Source: Rheinheimera sp. SA_1 (lineage in GTDB: Bacteria; Pseudomonadota; Gammaproteobacteria; Enterobacterales; Alteromonadaceae). Taken from it: a DNA stretch of 64,000 bases. Both the position numbers and the translations under genes were made by a program. Positions 26,823 to 35,969 of this stretch are shown one piece after another. Within the stretch, counting starts at the first letter, position 1; every line of letters begins with the position of its first letter. The notes beneath the pieces were generated by a model that searched no databases, was not told the DNA's origin, and was given only the letters and a program-made list of their open reading frames with translations. The stretch covers positions 1,240,001 to 1,304,000 of the forward strand of contig NZ_LXWK01000011.1 in NCBI RefSeq assembly GCF_001669775.1, written 5' to 3'.

Positions 26823-27185
26823 ATGCAAAAAGTACAAGGTATTGGCGGCATCTTTTTAAAAGCCCGCGACCCACAACAACTGGCGCTTTGGTATCAACAA
26901 CACCTGGGCATCCCGCTAAATCCGGGCAGTCCTTATGGCAGCTTTCACGCCAAAGAGCAGGACGAAACCGTCTGGTCGACTTTTGCTGAAGACAGCAACT
27001 ATTTTGGCCGGGCCGAACAACAAATGATGGTGAATTACCGCGTCGCCGATCTGGACGCCATGCTGGCGCAACTGGAAGCTGCCGGGGTGCGGGTGGACGA
27101 GCAACGTGAATCCGGCGACTACGGCAAGTTCGGCTGGGCTTATGATCCGGAGGGTAATAAGTTCGAACTATGGCAACCCAACTGA
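26823..27185 (+). CDS. VOC-family (glyoxalase/bleomycin-resistance-like) protein
   Basis: 120 residues. The opening VQGIGGIFLKARDPQQLALWYQQHLGI and the end YGKFGWAYDPEGNKFELWQPN are standard for the PhnB/glyoxalase-like VOC group. The N-terminal metal histidine found in glyoxalase I is replaced in this subgroup, so I do not assign a reaction. The gene starts 44 bp after the kinase and overlaps the next gene by 16 bp, implying one transcript. Confidence 0.85.
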   Translation: MQKVQGIGGIFLKARDPQQLALWYQQHLGIPLNPGSPYGSFHAKEQDETVWSTFAEDSNYFGRAEQQMMVNYRVADLDAMLAQLEAAGVRVDEQRESGDYGKFGWAYDPEGNKFELWQPN

Positions 27186-28168
27186 TCCGCAAAGGTAAAC
27201 AATTCCGGCCCCTGCCCAAACGGCCACTGCTGAAGCGCGCACGAGCAACACGGATTTGGGCTCAGGGCGCGCATAATGCCTTTACTGATTTATGCCTGTT
27301 TCAGGGCCATTATTATTGTGTATTTCGCGAAGCCACCGCCCATGTCTCACCGGACGGTGCGTTGCGAATTTTAAAAAGTGCCGATGGCAAACGCTGGCAA
27401 AGCGTGGCACTTATTCAAAGCAGCATCGCCGATTTACGTGACGGCAAGTTGGTGGTAACGCCGGATAACCGGCTGCAACTGCTGGGCGCTGGTGCTTTGC
27501 ATGACCGCAGCCAGTATTCCTATCAGTCTTATGTCTGGTTTTCAGCCGATGGTGAACACTGGTCGGAGGCTATCGAAGTTGGCGAACCTAATGTCTGGTT
27601 ATGGCGCCTCACCTGGCAGCAAGGTTTCGCCTGGGCCATTGGCTACAAATGTGGCGGCGGCCCAAGGTCAGTGCGACTTTATCGCAGCGAAGATGGCGTG
27701 AATTTTTCGGTATGGGTGCAGCAGTTCAATAATCAGGGCTACCCCAATGAAAGTGCCTTGTTGTTTTTACCGGACGAGCGCGCGGTGTGCCTGCTACGCC
27801 GTGACCCGGATGTCGCTTTGCTTGGCATTGCCAGCCCGCCTTATTTTGACTGGCAGTGGCGACCGCTGAACTGCCGGGTTGGCGGGCCGCAATGTTTGTT
27901 GTTACCGGATGGCCGTATTCTGGCAGCGGTACGATTATACGATAGGCGGGTGCGCACCAGTCTGGCATGGTTGGATGTCGACAGCGCCAGCTTGCGTGAA
28001 ACGTTGCAATTGCCTTCAGCCGGCGACACCAGCTATGCCGGCATGGTCTGGCATCAAGGCCGTCTCGCCGTTAGTTATTATTCTTCGCATCAAGGTCGCA
28101 CGGCGATTTATTTCAGTCGGCCACGGCAATTACCTCCAGCTCAAACTACTACGGCGACACATCGCTAA
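27170..28168 (+). CDS. Asp-box beta-propeller protein (sialidase superfamily, function unknown)
   Basis: 332 residues. Three Asp boxes (S-x-D-G-x-x-W/F) are visible: SADGKRWQSV, SADGEHWSEA and SEDGVNFSVW, spaced about 55-75 residues as in BNR-repeat propellers. The mature fold also shows the sialidase-type openings FTDLCLFQGHYYCVFREA and DLRDGKLVV. There is no signal peptide, so it should be cytoplasmic, unlike most secreted sialidases. I do not see the complete arginine triad with certainty. The start overlaps the VOC gene; the basic N-terminus (RKGKQFRPLPKRPLLKRAR) is unusual. Confidence 0.7.
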   Translation: MATQLIRKGKQFRPLPKRPLLKRARATRIWAQGAHNAFTDLCLFQGHYYCVFREATAHVSPDGALRILKSADGKRWQSVALIQSSIADLRDGKLVVTPDNRLQLLGAGALHDRSQYSYQSYVWFSADGEHWSEAIEVGEPNVWLWRLTWQQGFAWAIGYKCGGGPRSVRLYRSEDGVNFSVWVQQFNNQGYPNESALLFLPDERAVCLLRRDPDVALLGIASPPYFDWQWRPLNCRVGGPQCLLLPDGRILAAVRLYDRRVRTSLAWLDVDSASLRETLQLPSAGDTSYAGMVWHQGRLAVSYYSSHQGRTAIYFSRPRQLPPAQTTTATHR

Positions 28169-28369
28169 ACGAGCAAAAAATCAGCAATCTGCAGCTGAAA
28201 TCAATAAAAACCACCATTCGTCGGCAAAAATCGTTATATTAGCGCGCCGTAATAAAGTGCATTGTGGTCACTCCAATGCGATAGATAGTGGCAGGCAAGA
28301 TGATCTGCTGCTACACCTCTTACGTTACTGCACCAATCTAAAAACGCATATGAGAGCACGCCATAACAC

Positions 28370-28399
28370 ATCCCCAGCATGGTTAAAAATGCGGGGGAT
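28370..28399 (+). promoter_or_regulatory. Hairpin in the leader of the TonB-receptor gene
   Basis: ATCCCC (28370-28375) pairs with GGGGAT (28394-28399), and GCAT (28377-28380) with ATGC (28389-28392), around an 8-base A-rich loop with one mismatch. It ends 45 bases before the ATG at 28445. Without a T-run it is not a normal terminator; a leader structure or mRNA stabiliser is possible. Confidence 0.4.
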
Positions 28400-28444
28400 C
28401 ACAGATGCTCAACTCCATAGACTCAAGCTAAGGGTAACCCATTG

Positions 28445-30688
28445 ATGATAAGCAAACACAACAAGCTGGCGTTGCAGGTCAAAGTCGCGCTACTGGCGAC
28501 TACTGTTGGTCTTTCTCCTGCTGCATTTGCGCAGGATAGTGACAAAGCCAAACAGGACGATCAACAACTGGAACGGATCATGGTCACCGCACAAAAGCGG
28601 GTGCAAAGCACGCAGGAAGTACCTATTTCAGTGGCAACCTTGTCGGGCGAAAAATTCGAAGCCATTTTTTCCGGTGGAGATGATATTCAGGCGTTAGCAG
28701 TCAAAGTACCGGGATTGTATGCCGATTCTTCGAACGGACGCGTTGCCCCTCGTTTTTATATACGTGGCCTCGGTAATACTGATTTTGATCTAGCGGCATC
28801 GCAACCCGTTTCAATCATCATGGATGACGTGGTGTTAGAAAACGTCATTTTAAAAAGCTTCCCGCTGTTTGATATTGAACAAGTCGAAGTGATCCGTGGC
28901 CCACAAGGTACCTTATTTGGTCGTAACACCACCGCCGGTATCGTCAAATTCGCCAGTGCCAAACCTCGGCAGGATTTTGATGCTTACACCAAGTTTTCAA
29001 TCGCTAGTTTTGGCACCCGCAATGTTGAAGCCGCTGCGGGCTCAGGTCTGACCGATCAACTGTCTGCGCGGGTGTCTTTGCTGTCGCAACACCGTGATGA
29101 TTACATCAACAATAGTTTTAATAACGAAAAAGACGCGATGGGTGGTTTTGATGAAACTGCTGCCCGGCTGCAATTTTTGTATGAAGGCGACAAGTTTGAT
29201 GCGCTGCTGAACGCTCACGGCCGCAAGCTGGATGGTACCTCTTCGATGTTCCGCCGCAACGTTTTCACCAAAGGCAGCAACAAGTTAAACCAGAATTATG
29301 ACCGATACACCGTGGCTTATGATGCTGGCAATAACTTCCAGAAATACGACAATGCCGGTGTTTCGCTGAAGCTGGATTTTGAGCTGGATGGCATGTCATT
29401 CACCTCCATCACTGCACACGAACAAGCCGATGGTAACGGTCGTGGTGACATCGACGGCGGCACTGAAGCTGGTCCGGGTCCGTCTGCGGTTGCCAATGCA
29501 GTGACTGAAGATCAGTTAAACGATTTAAAACAGCTGACGCAGGAATTCCGGCTGGCCAGCACTACAGATGCAGCGCTGGAATGGCAACTAGGCGCCTTTT
29601 ACTTCGACTCGTCCTTTGGCGTGACCAGCATTGACGGATTCTTCGGTCGTACTGCGGTATTCCACGACAACCAAAGCTGGGCGGTATTTGGTCAAAGCAC
29701 TTACAACCTGAGCGATCGCTGGGATGTCACCGGTGGTATTCGTTATACCCGTGACGAAAAATCATTTTATGTTGGGGAGCAAAACGTCAACGGTTTTGCG
29801 TTGGTGATTGGCGCGGCGCAAATTCAAAACTATGCACCGATCAACCTTGATGATGGGCAAGTGAGCTGGGAATTGGCGAGTAACTACCGCTTAACTGACC
29901 AGACTTCATTGTTTGCACGGCTGGCCAATGGTTTCCGCGCCCAGTCTATTCAAGGCCGTAATGTGGCATTTGAAGAAGATCCAACCACCGCTGAATCAGA
30001 GACCATCAACTCGGTCGAGTTTGGTGCCAAATCTGACTTACTTGGCAATACGTTGCGCTTAAACGGTGCTGTGTTCTATTACAACATCGATGACATGCAA
30101 TTATCGGCCGTTGGCGGTACCAATAACGGCAACACGCTGGCCAATGCTGATAAAGGCACAGGTTATGGTTTCGAAGTCGACGCCGACTGGCGTGCGCTGA
30201 GCAACCTGACGTTAGGTGGTGGTTTTAGCTACAACAATACCGAACTGAAAGATGCCACGCTGCGCGTTGGTGTGTGTGGTTCTGGCATGTGTACACCGCT
30301 TGATCGCACTGTGGTTGAAGGTGGCAAAACCCTGGCTTATGTCGATGGCAACCCGTTCCCTCAAGCACCAAAAACCATCCTGACGGTCAATGCCCGTTAC
30401 GATATTCCGGTCAGTACCGGCGAAATTTACTTCTACACCGACGTTGCAGTGCAGGGTAAAACCAACCTGCTCATGTACGAAACTGTAGAATTTCGCACCA
30501 GTGGCAATACCGAAGCCGGTTTACGGATTGGCTACCAGAACTACGAAGGTAACTACGAAGTGGCACTGTTTGGCCGCAATATCACCGACGAAGACAACGT
30601 CAAAGGCGGAATTGACTTTGCCAACCTGACCGGTTTTGTCAACGAACCACGGGTTATTGGTCTGGAATTTAAGAAAAGCTTTTTCTGA
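28445..30688 (+). CDS. TonB-dependent outer-membrane receptor
   Basis: 747 residues from the ATG at 28445 (a TTG one codon earlier is not needed; AAGGG lies upstream). The signal peptide ends AFAQ. The TonB-box region is ERIMVTAQKR, and the plug domain spans about 45-160 with IRGLGNTDFD, VEVIRGPQGTLFGRNTTAG and VKFASAKP. The 22-strand barrel follows and ends in GLEFKKSFF with a C-terminal phenylalanine. Sequence style is that of receptors of sphingomonad/alteromonad type used for catechols, carbohydrates or iron chelates; the ligand is unknown. The 276-bp leader holds a hairpin (28370-28399) and no gene. Confidence 0.93.
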   Translation: MISKHNKLALQVKVALLATTVGLSPAAFAQDSDKAKQDDQQLERIMVTAQKRVQSTQEVPISVATLSGEKFEAIFSGGDDIQALAVKVPGLYADSSNGRVAPRFYIRGLGNTDFDLAASQPVSIIMDDVVLENVILKSFPLFDIEQVEVIRGPQGTLFGRNTTAGIVKFASAKPRQDFDAYTKFSIASFGTRNVEAAAGSGLTDQLSARVSLLSQHRDDYINNSFNNEKDAMGGFDETAARLQFLYEGDKFDALLNAHGRKLDGTSSMFRRNVFTKGSNKLNQNYDRYTVAYDAGNNFQKYDNAGVSLKLDFELDGMSFTSITAHEQADGNGRGDIDGGTEAGPGPSAVANAVTEDQLNDLKQLTQEFRLASTTDAALEWQLGAFYFDSSFGVTSIDGFFGRTAVFHDNQSWAVFGQSTYNLSDRWDVTGGIRYTRDEKSFYVGEQNVNGFALVIGAAQIQNYAPINLDDGQVSWELASNYRLTDQTSLFARLANGFRAQSIQGRNVAFEEDPTTAESETINSVEFGAKSDLLGNTLRLNGAVFYYNIDDMQLSAVGGTNNGNTLANADKGTGYGFEVDADWRALSNLTLGGGFSYNNTELKDATLRVGVCGSGMCTPLDRTVVEGGKTLAYVDGNPFPQAPKTILTVNARYDIPVSTGEIYFYTDVAVQGKTNLLMYETVEFRTSGNTEAGLRIGYQNYEGNYEVALFGRNITDEDNVKGGIDFANLTGFVNEPRVIGLEFKKSFF

Positions 30689-30716
30689 TTTTCGACGATA
30701 ACTGAAATGTAAATAA

Positions 30717-30765
30717 CGGGGTCAGAGTCAATTGTTAATTTAATTAACAATTGACTCTGACCCCG
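30717..30765. repeat. Palindromic repeat (GGGGTCAGAGTCAATTG family, copy 2)
   Basis: Arms 30717-30740 and 30742-30765 are exact reverse complements with one central T. The outer part equals copies 1 and 3; the centre differs (TTAATT in place of TTAACAG). It fills the gap between convergent genes ending at 30688 and 30784, so it may act as a two-way transcription stop although it lacks a T-run. Confidence 0.9.
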
Positions 30766-30783
30766 CCGTTCTTCGTTAGGCGA

Positions 30784-31578
30784 TTACTCCCCCAACACTT
30801 CCTGACTGAACATTCTTTCTGCCTGGGTATTGCCAAAATGTCGTTCAACAATTTGAAATACCGACAGCCGCTGCTCGTGCAGGTTTTCTACTTCGATGCG
30901 ATTAGGTCGCCAACCACCATTGGCGTAACGCTGTAATAACTGGTTTTTCAGCGACTTTTGTAACTGACCTTGTTGATCAAAAAAATTGATTTGCGTGATG
31001 GCATAGTCGGCATTTAGCCAGATCTCGCGCCGGCTATAAGCTGAAGTTGCCGGGTTGCGCGGCACTGCTTCCAGCCACCAGCCACTTTTACTGGTCGACA
31101 ACAGCCGATAGCGAAACTGGCTGGTGTCCTCGCTGGTGAGTTGCCGGTGATCTTCAAAAGTTAAATCACTACCAGCAAAATATTGCTGCACCGCCGATGC
31201 ATCCATCCGACGCGGCTGATACCAGGATGGCAGCTGCAGCCACAGCTGTTGTTGCTGCCGGTCGCTGCTGTCAATCCACAACCCCAAGCCACGGTCGGCC
31301 GTTGGGGTATCAAATTTAATCACCACTTGCTCGCCATCGGCGAGATAACGGGTCCAGCGCTGTAAAGTTTTATGCTGTGCAGCTTCGCCATAACGGGTAA
31401 TAGTAAGATCCAATTGTTCTGCTTCAGCCGCAGTCTGACTTCGATAGAGCTGCCAGCTCTTGTTGATAAGCTGAGTCGCCTGATATTCATTGATCTGCAG
31501 TTCCGTCATCGGCTCAGTAGCATTCACTGCTAAACCCAACAACGATAACAACAATAATAAAGTGCTTAAAATTTTCAT
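30784..31578 (-). CDS. LolA-like outer-membrane lipoprotein-sorting family protein
   Basis: 264 residues. A signal peptide (ILSTLLLLLSLLGLAVNA) leads to a periplasmic beta-rich protein with the features of the 'outer membrane lipoprotein-sorting' LolA-like family: LDLTITRYGEAAQHKTLQRWTRYL, VVIKFDTPTADRGLGLWI and YSRREIWLNADYAITQINFFDQQGQL. Such proteins often accompany RND exporters or TonB systems, but their cargo is not defined. The next gene upstream on the same strand ends 10 bp away, so they form an operon. Confidence 0.75.
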   Translation of the reverse strand: MKILSTLLLLLSLLGLAVNATEPMTELQINEYQATQLINKSWQLYRSQTAAEAEQLDLTITRYGEAAQHKTLQRWTRYLADGEQVVIKFDTPTADRGLGLWIDSSDRQQQQLWLQLPSWYQPRRMDASAVQQYFAGSDLTFEDHRQLTSEDTSQFRYRLLSTSKSGWWLEAVPRNPATSAYSRREIWLNADYAITQINFFDQQGQLQKSLKNQLLQRYANGGWRPNRIEVENLHEQRLSVFQIVERHFGNTQAERMFSQEVLGE

Positions 31579-31588
31579 CAGGACTTCC

Positions 31589-32770
31589 TCAATTCAGGCC
31601 ATGTTGGATGGCGCCTGGAGCAGCAACCTGCTGTATCAGTGTTCTGGCAACGGTCATTGGATTGAGCTCCAGGCCAAAATCATTGACCGGCTTGCCAAAA
31701 CTATGAGGGTTTGGCAAACCAACGCGCAGAGAATAAAAAGCTTCCGCCAGCAACGCCTGATTGTAAGGATTCACATCAAACCAATCGCGATTCAGCACTA
31801 GGTGGTTGTGGTCTTGATACACCGCGTGAAACAGCGCCATGGCTTCGGCCACATCACCAACCATGCTGCCGCGCGATAACCGCAGTTGCCGATAACTCAG
31901 CCGCCCCGGCACCATGTTCAGGCCACTAGCAAAACCGTTGCCCCCTTCCAACCGCACCAGCAATGACTGACATTGCTGCGACACATGCTGATCAACTGCA
32001 GCGACGGTGCTTTGATCGATCACCAGTAATTTGCGATTCGACCGGCGCAGTGCAGCAATGTCATCTGTGGCTAATGGCAAGCTGTCACCACACACCACGA
32101 CAACATCCACGGCACCGACCGCACTGACTTGCGGGTACACCGGCATACCGGTTTGTTGTTGCAAAGTGGCCGCCATCCGCTGCGAGGTGCTCAGGGCCAC
32201 CACCTGCCGACCTTTTGCCTGCAAATGCGCACAGACCGCCTGCCCCAATAAAGTGTCAGGTTCCAACACCAAAATCCGCGGCGGCTGCGTCACAAAGCTG
32301 CTGCGTCGCAGCGCCCGGTCGATCTCAGCACACAACAGCTGACTGCGACCGTTTTGTCCCAGCGTCAATAACAACGAAGGAAATCGCTGTTTCAACGCTC
32401 TACCATCCCCCCCAAATAAAGATTGCATCGCAGCAGCCAGCAACACCACTTTCGCCCCTTGCTGCTGCGCCCAGTCCAGCGCCGCAATCACCGCCTGCTT
32501 TGCCAATTCGCGGCTGTCCGGCTGCACCAATTCTTCTGTAGTGACATTTAGCAGCCGAACCTGCCCAGCCACGCCTTTTAAGTGCAGCCTGGCGCCATTT
32601 TGCTGACAGCTGCGGGTCGCAGTTGCCTTAAAATACCGGCTGCGTTCGGCTTCATCACGAAGTGGGCAAATGATCACCACATCCAGTTTCGGCTGCCCGG
32701 TTAACAACCGGAGCCCACGCCGATAGTCGGCCATGCTACGCAGCAGGTTTTTTAGTTTGGTTTTCGTCAT
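31589..32770 (-). CDS. Uncharacterised 393-residue protein, two-domain, Rossmann-like
   Basis: Not recognised. It starts at the ATG at 32770; a TTG seven codons earlier is less likely. No signal peptide or membrane helix. The first half (LDVVIICPLRDEAERSRYF, AALDWAQQQGAKVVLLAAAMQSLFG) and the second half (PRILVLEPDTLLGQAVCAHLQAKGRQ, AVDVVVVCGDSLPL) each have alternating strands and helices as in nucleotide-binding Rossmann domains. However, the usual GxGxxG loop is absent. The general plan recalls acyl-ACP reductase and shikimate-dehydrogenase-like proteins, but I do not assign that function. It precedes the LolA-like gene by 10 bp. Confidence 0.6.
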   Translation of the reverse strand: MTKTKLKNLLRSMADYRRGLRLLTGQPKLDVVIICPLRDEAERSRYFKATATRSCQQNGARLHLKGVAGQVRLLNVTTEELVQPDSRELAKQAVIAALDWAQQQGAKVVLLAAAMQSLFGGDGRALKQRFPSLLLTLGQNGRSQLLCAEIDRALRRSSFVTQPPRILVLEPDTLLGQAVCAHLQAKGRQVVALSTSQRMAATLQQQTGMPVYPQVSAVGAVDVVVVCGDSLPLATDDIAALRRSNRKLLVIDQSTVAAVDQHVSQQCQSLLVRLEGGNGFASGLNMVPGRLSYRQLRLSRGSMVGDVAEAMALFHAVYQDHNHLVLNRDWFDVNPYNQALLAEAFYSLRVGLPNPHSFGKPVNDFGLELNPMTVARTLIQQVAAPGAIQHGLN

Positions 32771-33207
32771 GATTTCGCTCAAGCAATCCAACCGGAACAG
32801 CCACTTTGGCTTCCTTCATTTTATGGCTGCAGGATAACGATTGACTGCGTTTTGGCGTATTAGGAAAATTCCTTAATTGGAGGGAGAGATGGGCCTTATC
32901 GATTGTACCCGCTGGGCGTTTTCAAACCGGCATAGAGCGATACAGGTCGCAAAGCGCCAGTACGCCGGATGATGTTGTTGATTGTTTTATTGATTGCGGA
33001 CTCATTTTCCTGAGTTCTTATCGCGAATTTTTTGAAAAACGACAACTGAAGTTTCTGGAATTGACACCTTGCTTGAACTGGCTGATTCATAGGGCACGGC
33101 GCAGAAAGTCCAGCTTGCGATGAATGACTGGAATGTGCGTGATGCAAACTTAATTGATAACTCCAACAACGCCGCTTTAGCGCGTACAAAACCTTAGGGT
33201 CAAGTTA
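32771..33207. other. Intergenic region (437 bp)
   Basis: It separates the unknown gene at 31589-32770 from the membrane-protein gene at 33208-33954, both on the minus strand. A 97-codon minus frame (32896-33189) shows no family resemblance, has low-quality codon use and no ribosome site, so I do not call it. It may be a decayed gene. The promoter of the 31589-32770 gene should be at the left end. No clear repeat or RNA is visible. Confidence 0.4.
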
Positions 33208-33954
33208 TCACAGAAGACTTGACCTAGAGGACGCGTTTGACACCCTTGTCGTACAATCAACATCAGCAATGCCATTTGCTCTCTGTAAGCGGGCGAGCAT
33301 TTTAACAATCCGAGATTGGTGCTGAAACAGCTGACCTGCAGTGGTATGAACTCGCCGAATCCGTGCGAGATTGGGCACAGACCAACGACCTTTAATAAAA
33401 CTCAACCTTAAAGCAAGGCTGAGAAATACCATTGCCAAATTTAATTTTATCCCTGAAGGCGCATCACCCGGCGTAAAGCCTAATCGTTCTACGGAACTGT
33501 TACTAAAAAAATATGAGGTTGCAGTAATTTCAGTTTCTTCACTTAATCTACCTTCACTCACCGCGTCGCAAATGTTCAATAACCCCTGTAACATCAATCG
33601 CATTGCATGTCTTTCTGCCCGAATACCCCGCTCACTCCACCGTAGGTGAGTTAAATAGTCATATAGGGTACCTAAATGCAAATCCAGACCTTGCGTCGAC
33701 TTTGTTGCAAAAAGCAGCGGAGAGTAATATGTAAAGCGGCCAGTAACTGCATATGCTGGCGATAACAAAAGGCTTTCAAGTATCGGTATCAATGGCAATA
33801 ACAAGATTGCGGCCAGCAGCCAGTACAATCCTTTGGGTAAAAGTAAGAACGGCAACCAGAGCAAAAACAAAAAAGTGATCACAAAGATGAGTGGCATCAG
33901 CCACTGACGCATTTCTGATGTTCTTGCAGTACATCCATTTAGATTAATTGCCAT
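33208..33954 (-). CDS. Hypothetical inner-membrane protein with two N-terminal helices
   Basis: 248 residues, not recognised. Two strong membrane helices lie at about 17-41 (MRQWLMPLIFVITFLFLLWL) and 46-66 (LYWLLAAILLLPLIPILESL). The rest (about 70-248) is soluble and mostly helical, with basic patches (LARIRRVHTTAGQLFQHQSRIV). The C-terminal end SNASSRSSLL is serine-rich. Codon use is slightly more AT-rich than its neighbours. It lies just past the histidine-kinase gene on the same strand (104 bp away), so it might belong to that sensor unit. Confidence 0.55.
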   Translation of the reverse strand: MAINLNGCTARTSEMRQWLMPLIFVITFLFLLWLPFLLLPKGLYWLLAAILLLPLIPILESLLLSPAYAVTGRFTYYSPLLFATKSTQGLDLHLGTLYDYLTHLRWSERGIRAERHAMRLMLQGLLNICDAVSEGRLSEETEITATSYFFSNSSVERLGFTPGDAPSGIKLNLAMVFLSLALRLSFIKGRWSVPNLARIRRVHTTAGQLFQHQSRIVKMLARLQRANGIADVDCTTRVSNASSRSSLL

Positions 33955-34058
33955 TGTTGCTCATCTATATTCACCACTACCTAAAATGATAGCTATAAAA
34001 TAGCACCGAAACTTTACCACCGGGTCTGGAACTCCCCAAAGGTAAAACAAACTACCAC

Positions 34059-35969
34059 TTACAAAGTCTGCTCCGGTACCCAAATCGAAAAACAACTTCC
34101 CCGATGCAAAGTCGAGCGCACACGCAGTTCCAGCTGATGTTGCTCGCACAATGACTTCACAATATATAAGCCCAGACCAAAACCTTGCCGCGCTTCGGTA
34201 TTTGCATGCGGCGCTCCCTGTTGCTGGCCTTGGGTAAAAGGTTGTTGTAACTGCGAAATTTGCGCCGGTAATAAACCGGGGCCGGTATCCAGCACCTGAA
34301 TTTCCACCCCGCCGTTGCGCCGACGCAATCCGACCAACACCCGGCCTTGTTGAGTGTAACGCACGGCGTTGCCCACCAGATTGTGCAACAGCCGGTTCAG
34401 CACCAGATACGAGCCGTGCAATTGGAAACTGCTGTCGATGTAACCCAGCTGCAAGCCTTTTTGGCGGGCAGTTTGCTGATAATCGGCCACCACCTGATGA
34501 AACAACTGCCCGGCCCAGATTTCGTCCGGGGTTGGCTGTTGCAACTGACAATCGGCAATCAGATCTTTTAATAAGGTTTGGGCGTAACTTAAAGTGCGGT
34601 CGATATGATCGGCTAACGGCGCTTCGTCGCCCCGGCTGCGTAACGTTTCAATGGCAAAACGTAAGGATGCCAAAGGTTGTGAAATATCATGACTGGCACT
34701 GGCTAGTCGCAACGAACTTTGCTGCGCCAATTGCTGTGCTTCGGTTTTTTGCCGTTCGGCCAGCAGTAGCTCATCAGCTTCAGCCAGACGACGCAGCCGT
34801 TGCTCGGCTTGCTGTTGCCGGAATTGCCGCACCCGGCTGACCAATGCCGCCGAAAAAAATGCGGTTTCCAGCACAAAGCCAAATTTGGGATAGTCAAAGA
34901 AGTCGATAGCCGGAATTGGATTCAGCCCGATGACCCCAAGCGAAAGCATAATCGCACTAAATAACATCAGCGCCGCCGTGCCGGCCAAATACAACACAGC
35001 GCCGGGTAAGCGATCCACAAACCCTCTTACCGCCGTGGTCAGCCCCAACAAGGTATATCCCAGGGCTACTAGCGCTAGCCCATGGATTTGTAGCTGGTTT
35101 GGCAGTAACAACAGATTAAGCGCAATCAGTAAAAACAGCGCCAGATGCAACCGGTATAACCGCGGATACCGCTGCGGTAGCTGGAAAAAAGTCAGGGCAA
35201 ACACGCCATGACTAAACAACGCCAGACTGGCAAACCAGACCGGCGCTTGCACATTCCACCAGGGCGCATCCGGCCATAACCACTGAAAATAATAACCTTC
35301 AAATTGTGGCAACATCAGCACCTGCGCCAACACCAGACCACAATACGCCAGATAACTGCTGCTTTCGGCGACACTGCCATACAGCAGGATCACCAGCAAC
35401 ATGGTCAACATTCCACCCAGCAATAGGCCATTGAGTAAATGTTGCCGGGTTTGGGCACTTTGCAGCGCTTGCGGGCTATACAAATGCGGCTGCAGCCGGC
35501 CATTGGCATGAATATAATATTTCAGTACTATCTGATGTTCACCGGCAGCCAGTTGCAATGGCACTTGTAAGCGGGCGGTACCGGTAGCCCGGGCCGAGAA
35601 TGGACTATCATCATGCAGTTGTAGTAATAACTGCGGTTGCCCCTGAAATAGTTGGTAGACTTCGAGCCGAAAGACATCTGGCACGCCGAGCCATAACACA
35701 GCTGCGATGGGTTGGTCGCTGTGCAACTGATAAAGCTCTTGTCGACCATCAGTGACTTGCTGCAACAAGGCGGACGCCACATCGCCCTTGGCTGCGACGC
35801 TGGAAAGCGGCAGCTGACAAGCCGTCAGTTGCAGCATCGTGGTCTGAGGGGTCACCACACAACCAGTTGGTACTGCGGCATTGACTGGTAATAGACTCGC
35901 TGCAAGCAGCAACATGACCAGCAGCAACCGACCAAACGAGGCCAGTTTATTCAGCATGAGTTTACACAT
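34059..35969 (-). CDS. 7TMR-DISM sensor histidine kinase
   Basis: 636 residues. Signal peptide 1-31, a periplasmic DISM ligand domain about 45-170, seven membrane helices about 178-380, a coiled coil about 380-420, a HisKA domain with the phospho-accepting His427 (SASHDISQPLASLR) and a HATPase domain (N box HNLVGNAVRYT, G1 DTGPG, G2 GFGLGLYIV). DISM sensors often detect carbohydrate-like or other small ligands. The ATG at 35969 has AGG nine bases upstream. The gene is divergent from the regulator at 35968; their start codons share bases, so the promoters must lie inside one another's coding sequence. Confidence 0.92.
   Translation of the reverse strand: MCKLMLNKLASFGRLLLVMLLLAASLLPVNAAVPTGCVVTPQTTMLQLTACQLPLSSVAAKGDVASALLQQVTDGRQELYQLHSDQPIAAVLWLGVPDVFRLEVYQLFQGQPQLLLQLHDDSPFSARATGTARLQVPLQLAAGEHQIVLKYYIHANGRLQPHLYSPQALQSAQTRQHLLNGLLLGGMLTMLLVILLYGSVAESSSYLAYCGLVLAQVLMLPQFEGYYFQWLWPDAPWWNVQAPVWFASLALFSHGVFALTFFQLPQRYPRLYRLHLALFLLIALNLLLLPNQLQIHGLALVALGYTLLGLTTAVRGFVDRLPGAVLYLAGTAALMLFSAIMLSLGVIGLNPIPAIDFFDYPKFGFVLETAFFSAALVSRVRQFRQQQAEQRLRRLAEADELLLAERQKTEAQQLAQQSSLRLASASHDISQPLASLRFAIETLRSRGDEAPLADHIDRTLSYAQTLLKDLIADCQLQQPTPDEIWAGQLFHQVVADYQQTARQKGLQLGYIDSSFQLHGSYLVLNRLLHNLVGNAVRYTQQGRVLVGLRRRNGGVEIQVLDTGPGLLPAQISQLQQPFTQGQQQGAPHANTEARQGFGLGLYIVKSLCEQHQLELRVRSTLHRGSCFSIWVPEQTL

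Noticed and set aside
27879-28445. Plus-strand frame of 188 codons
   Set aside because: The first half is out of frame with the propeller gene and the second half covers the TonB-receptor leader; no start signal or homology.
30751-30936. Plus-strand open frame beginning MTLTPPFF
   Set aside because: Same repeat-derived start; antisense to the LolA-like gene.
32896-33189. Minus-strand 97-codon frame in the 437-bp gap
   Set aside because: No ribosome site, no recognisable domain and biased towards rare composition; described as intergenic instead.
33961-34551. Minus-strand frame of 196 codons
   Set aside because: It overlaps the histidine-kinase ATPase domain in another frame and has low-complexity Ala/Gly/Arg content.
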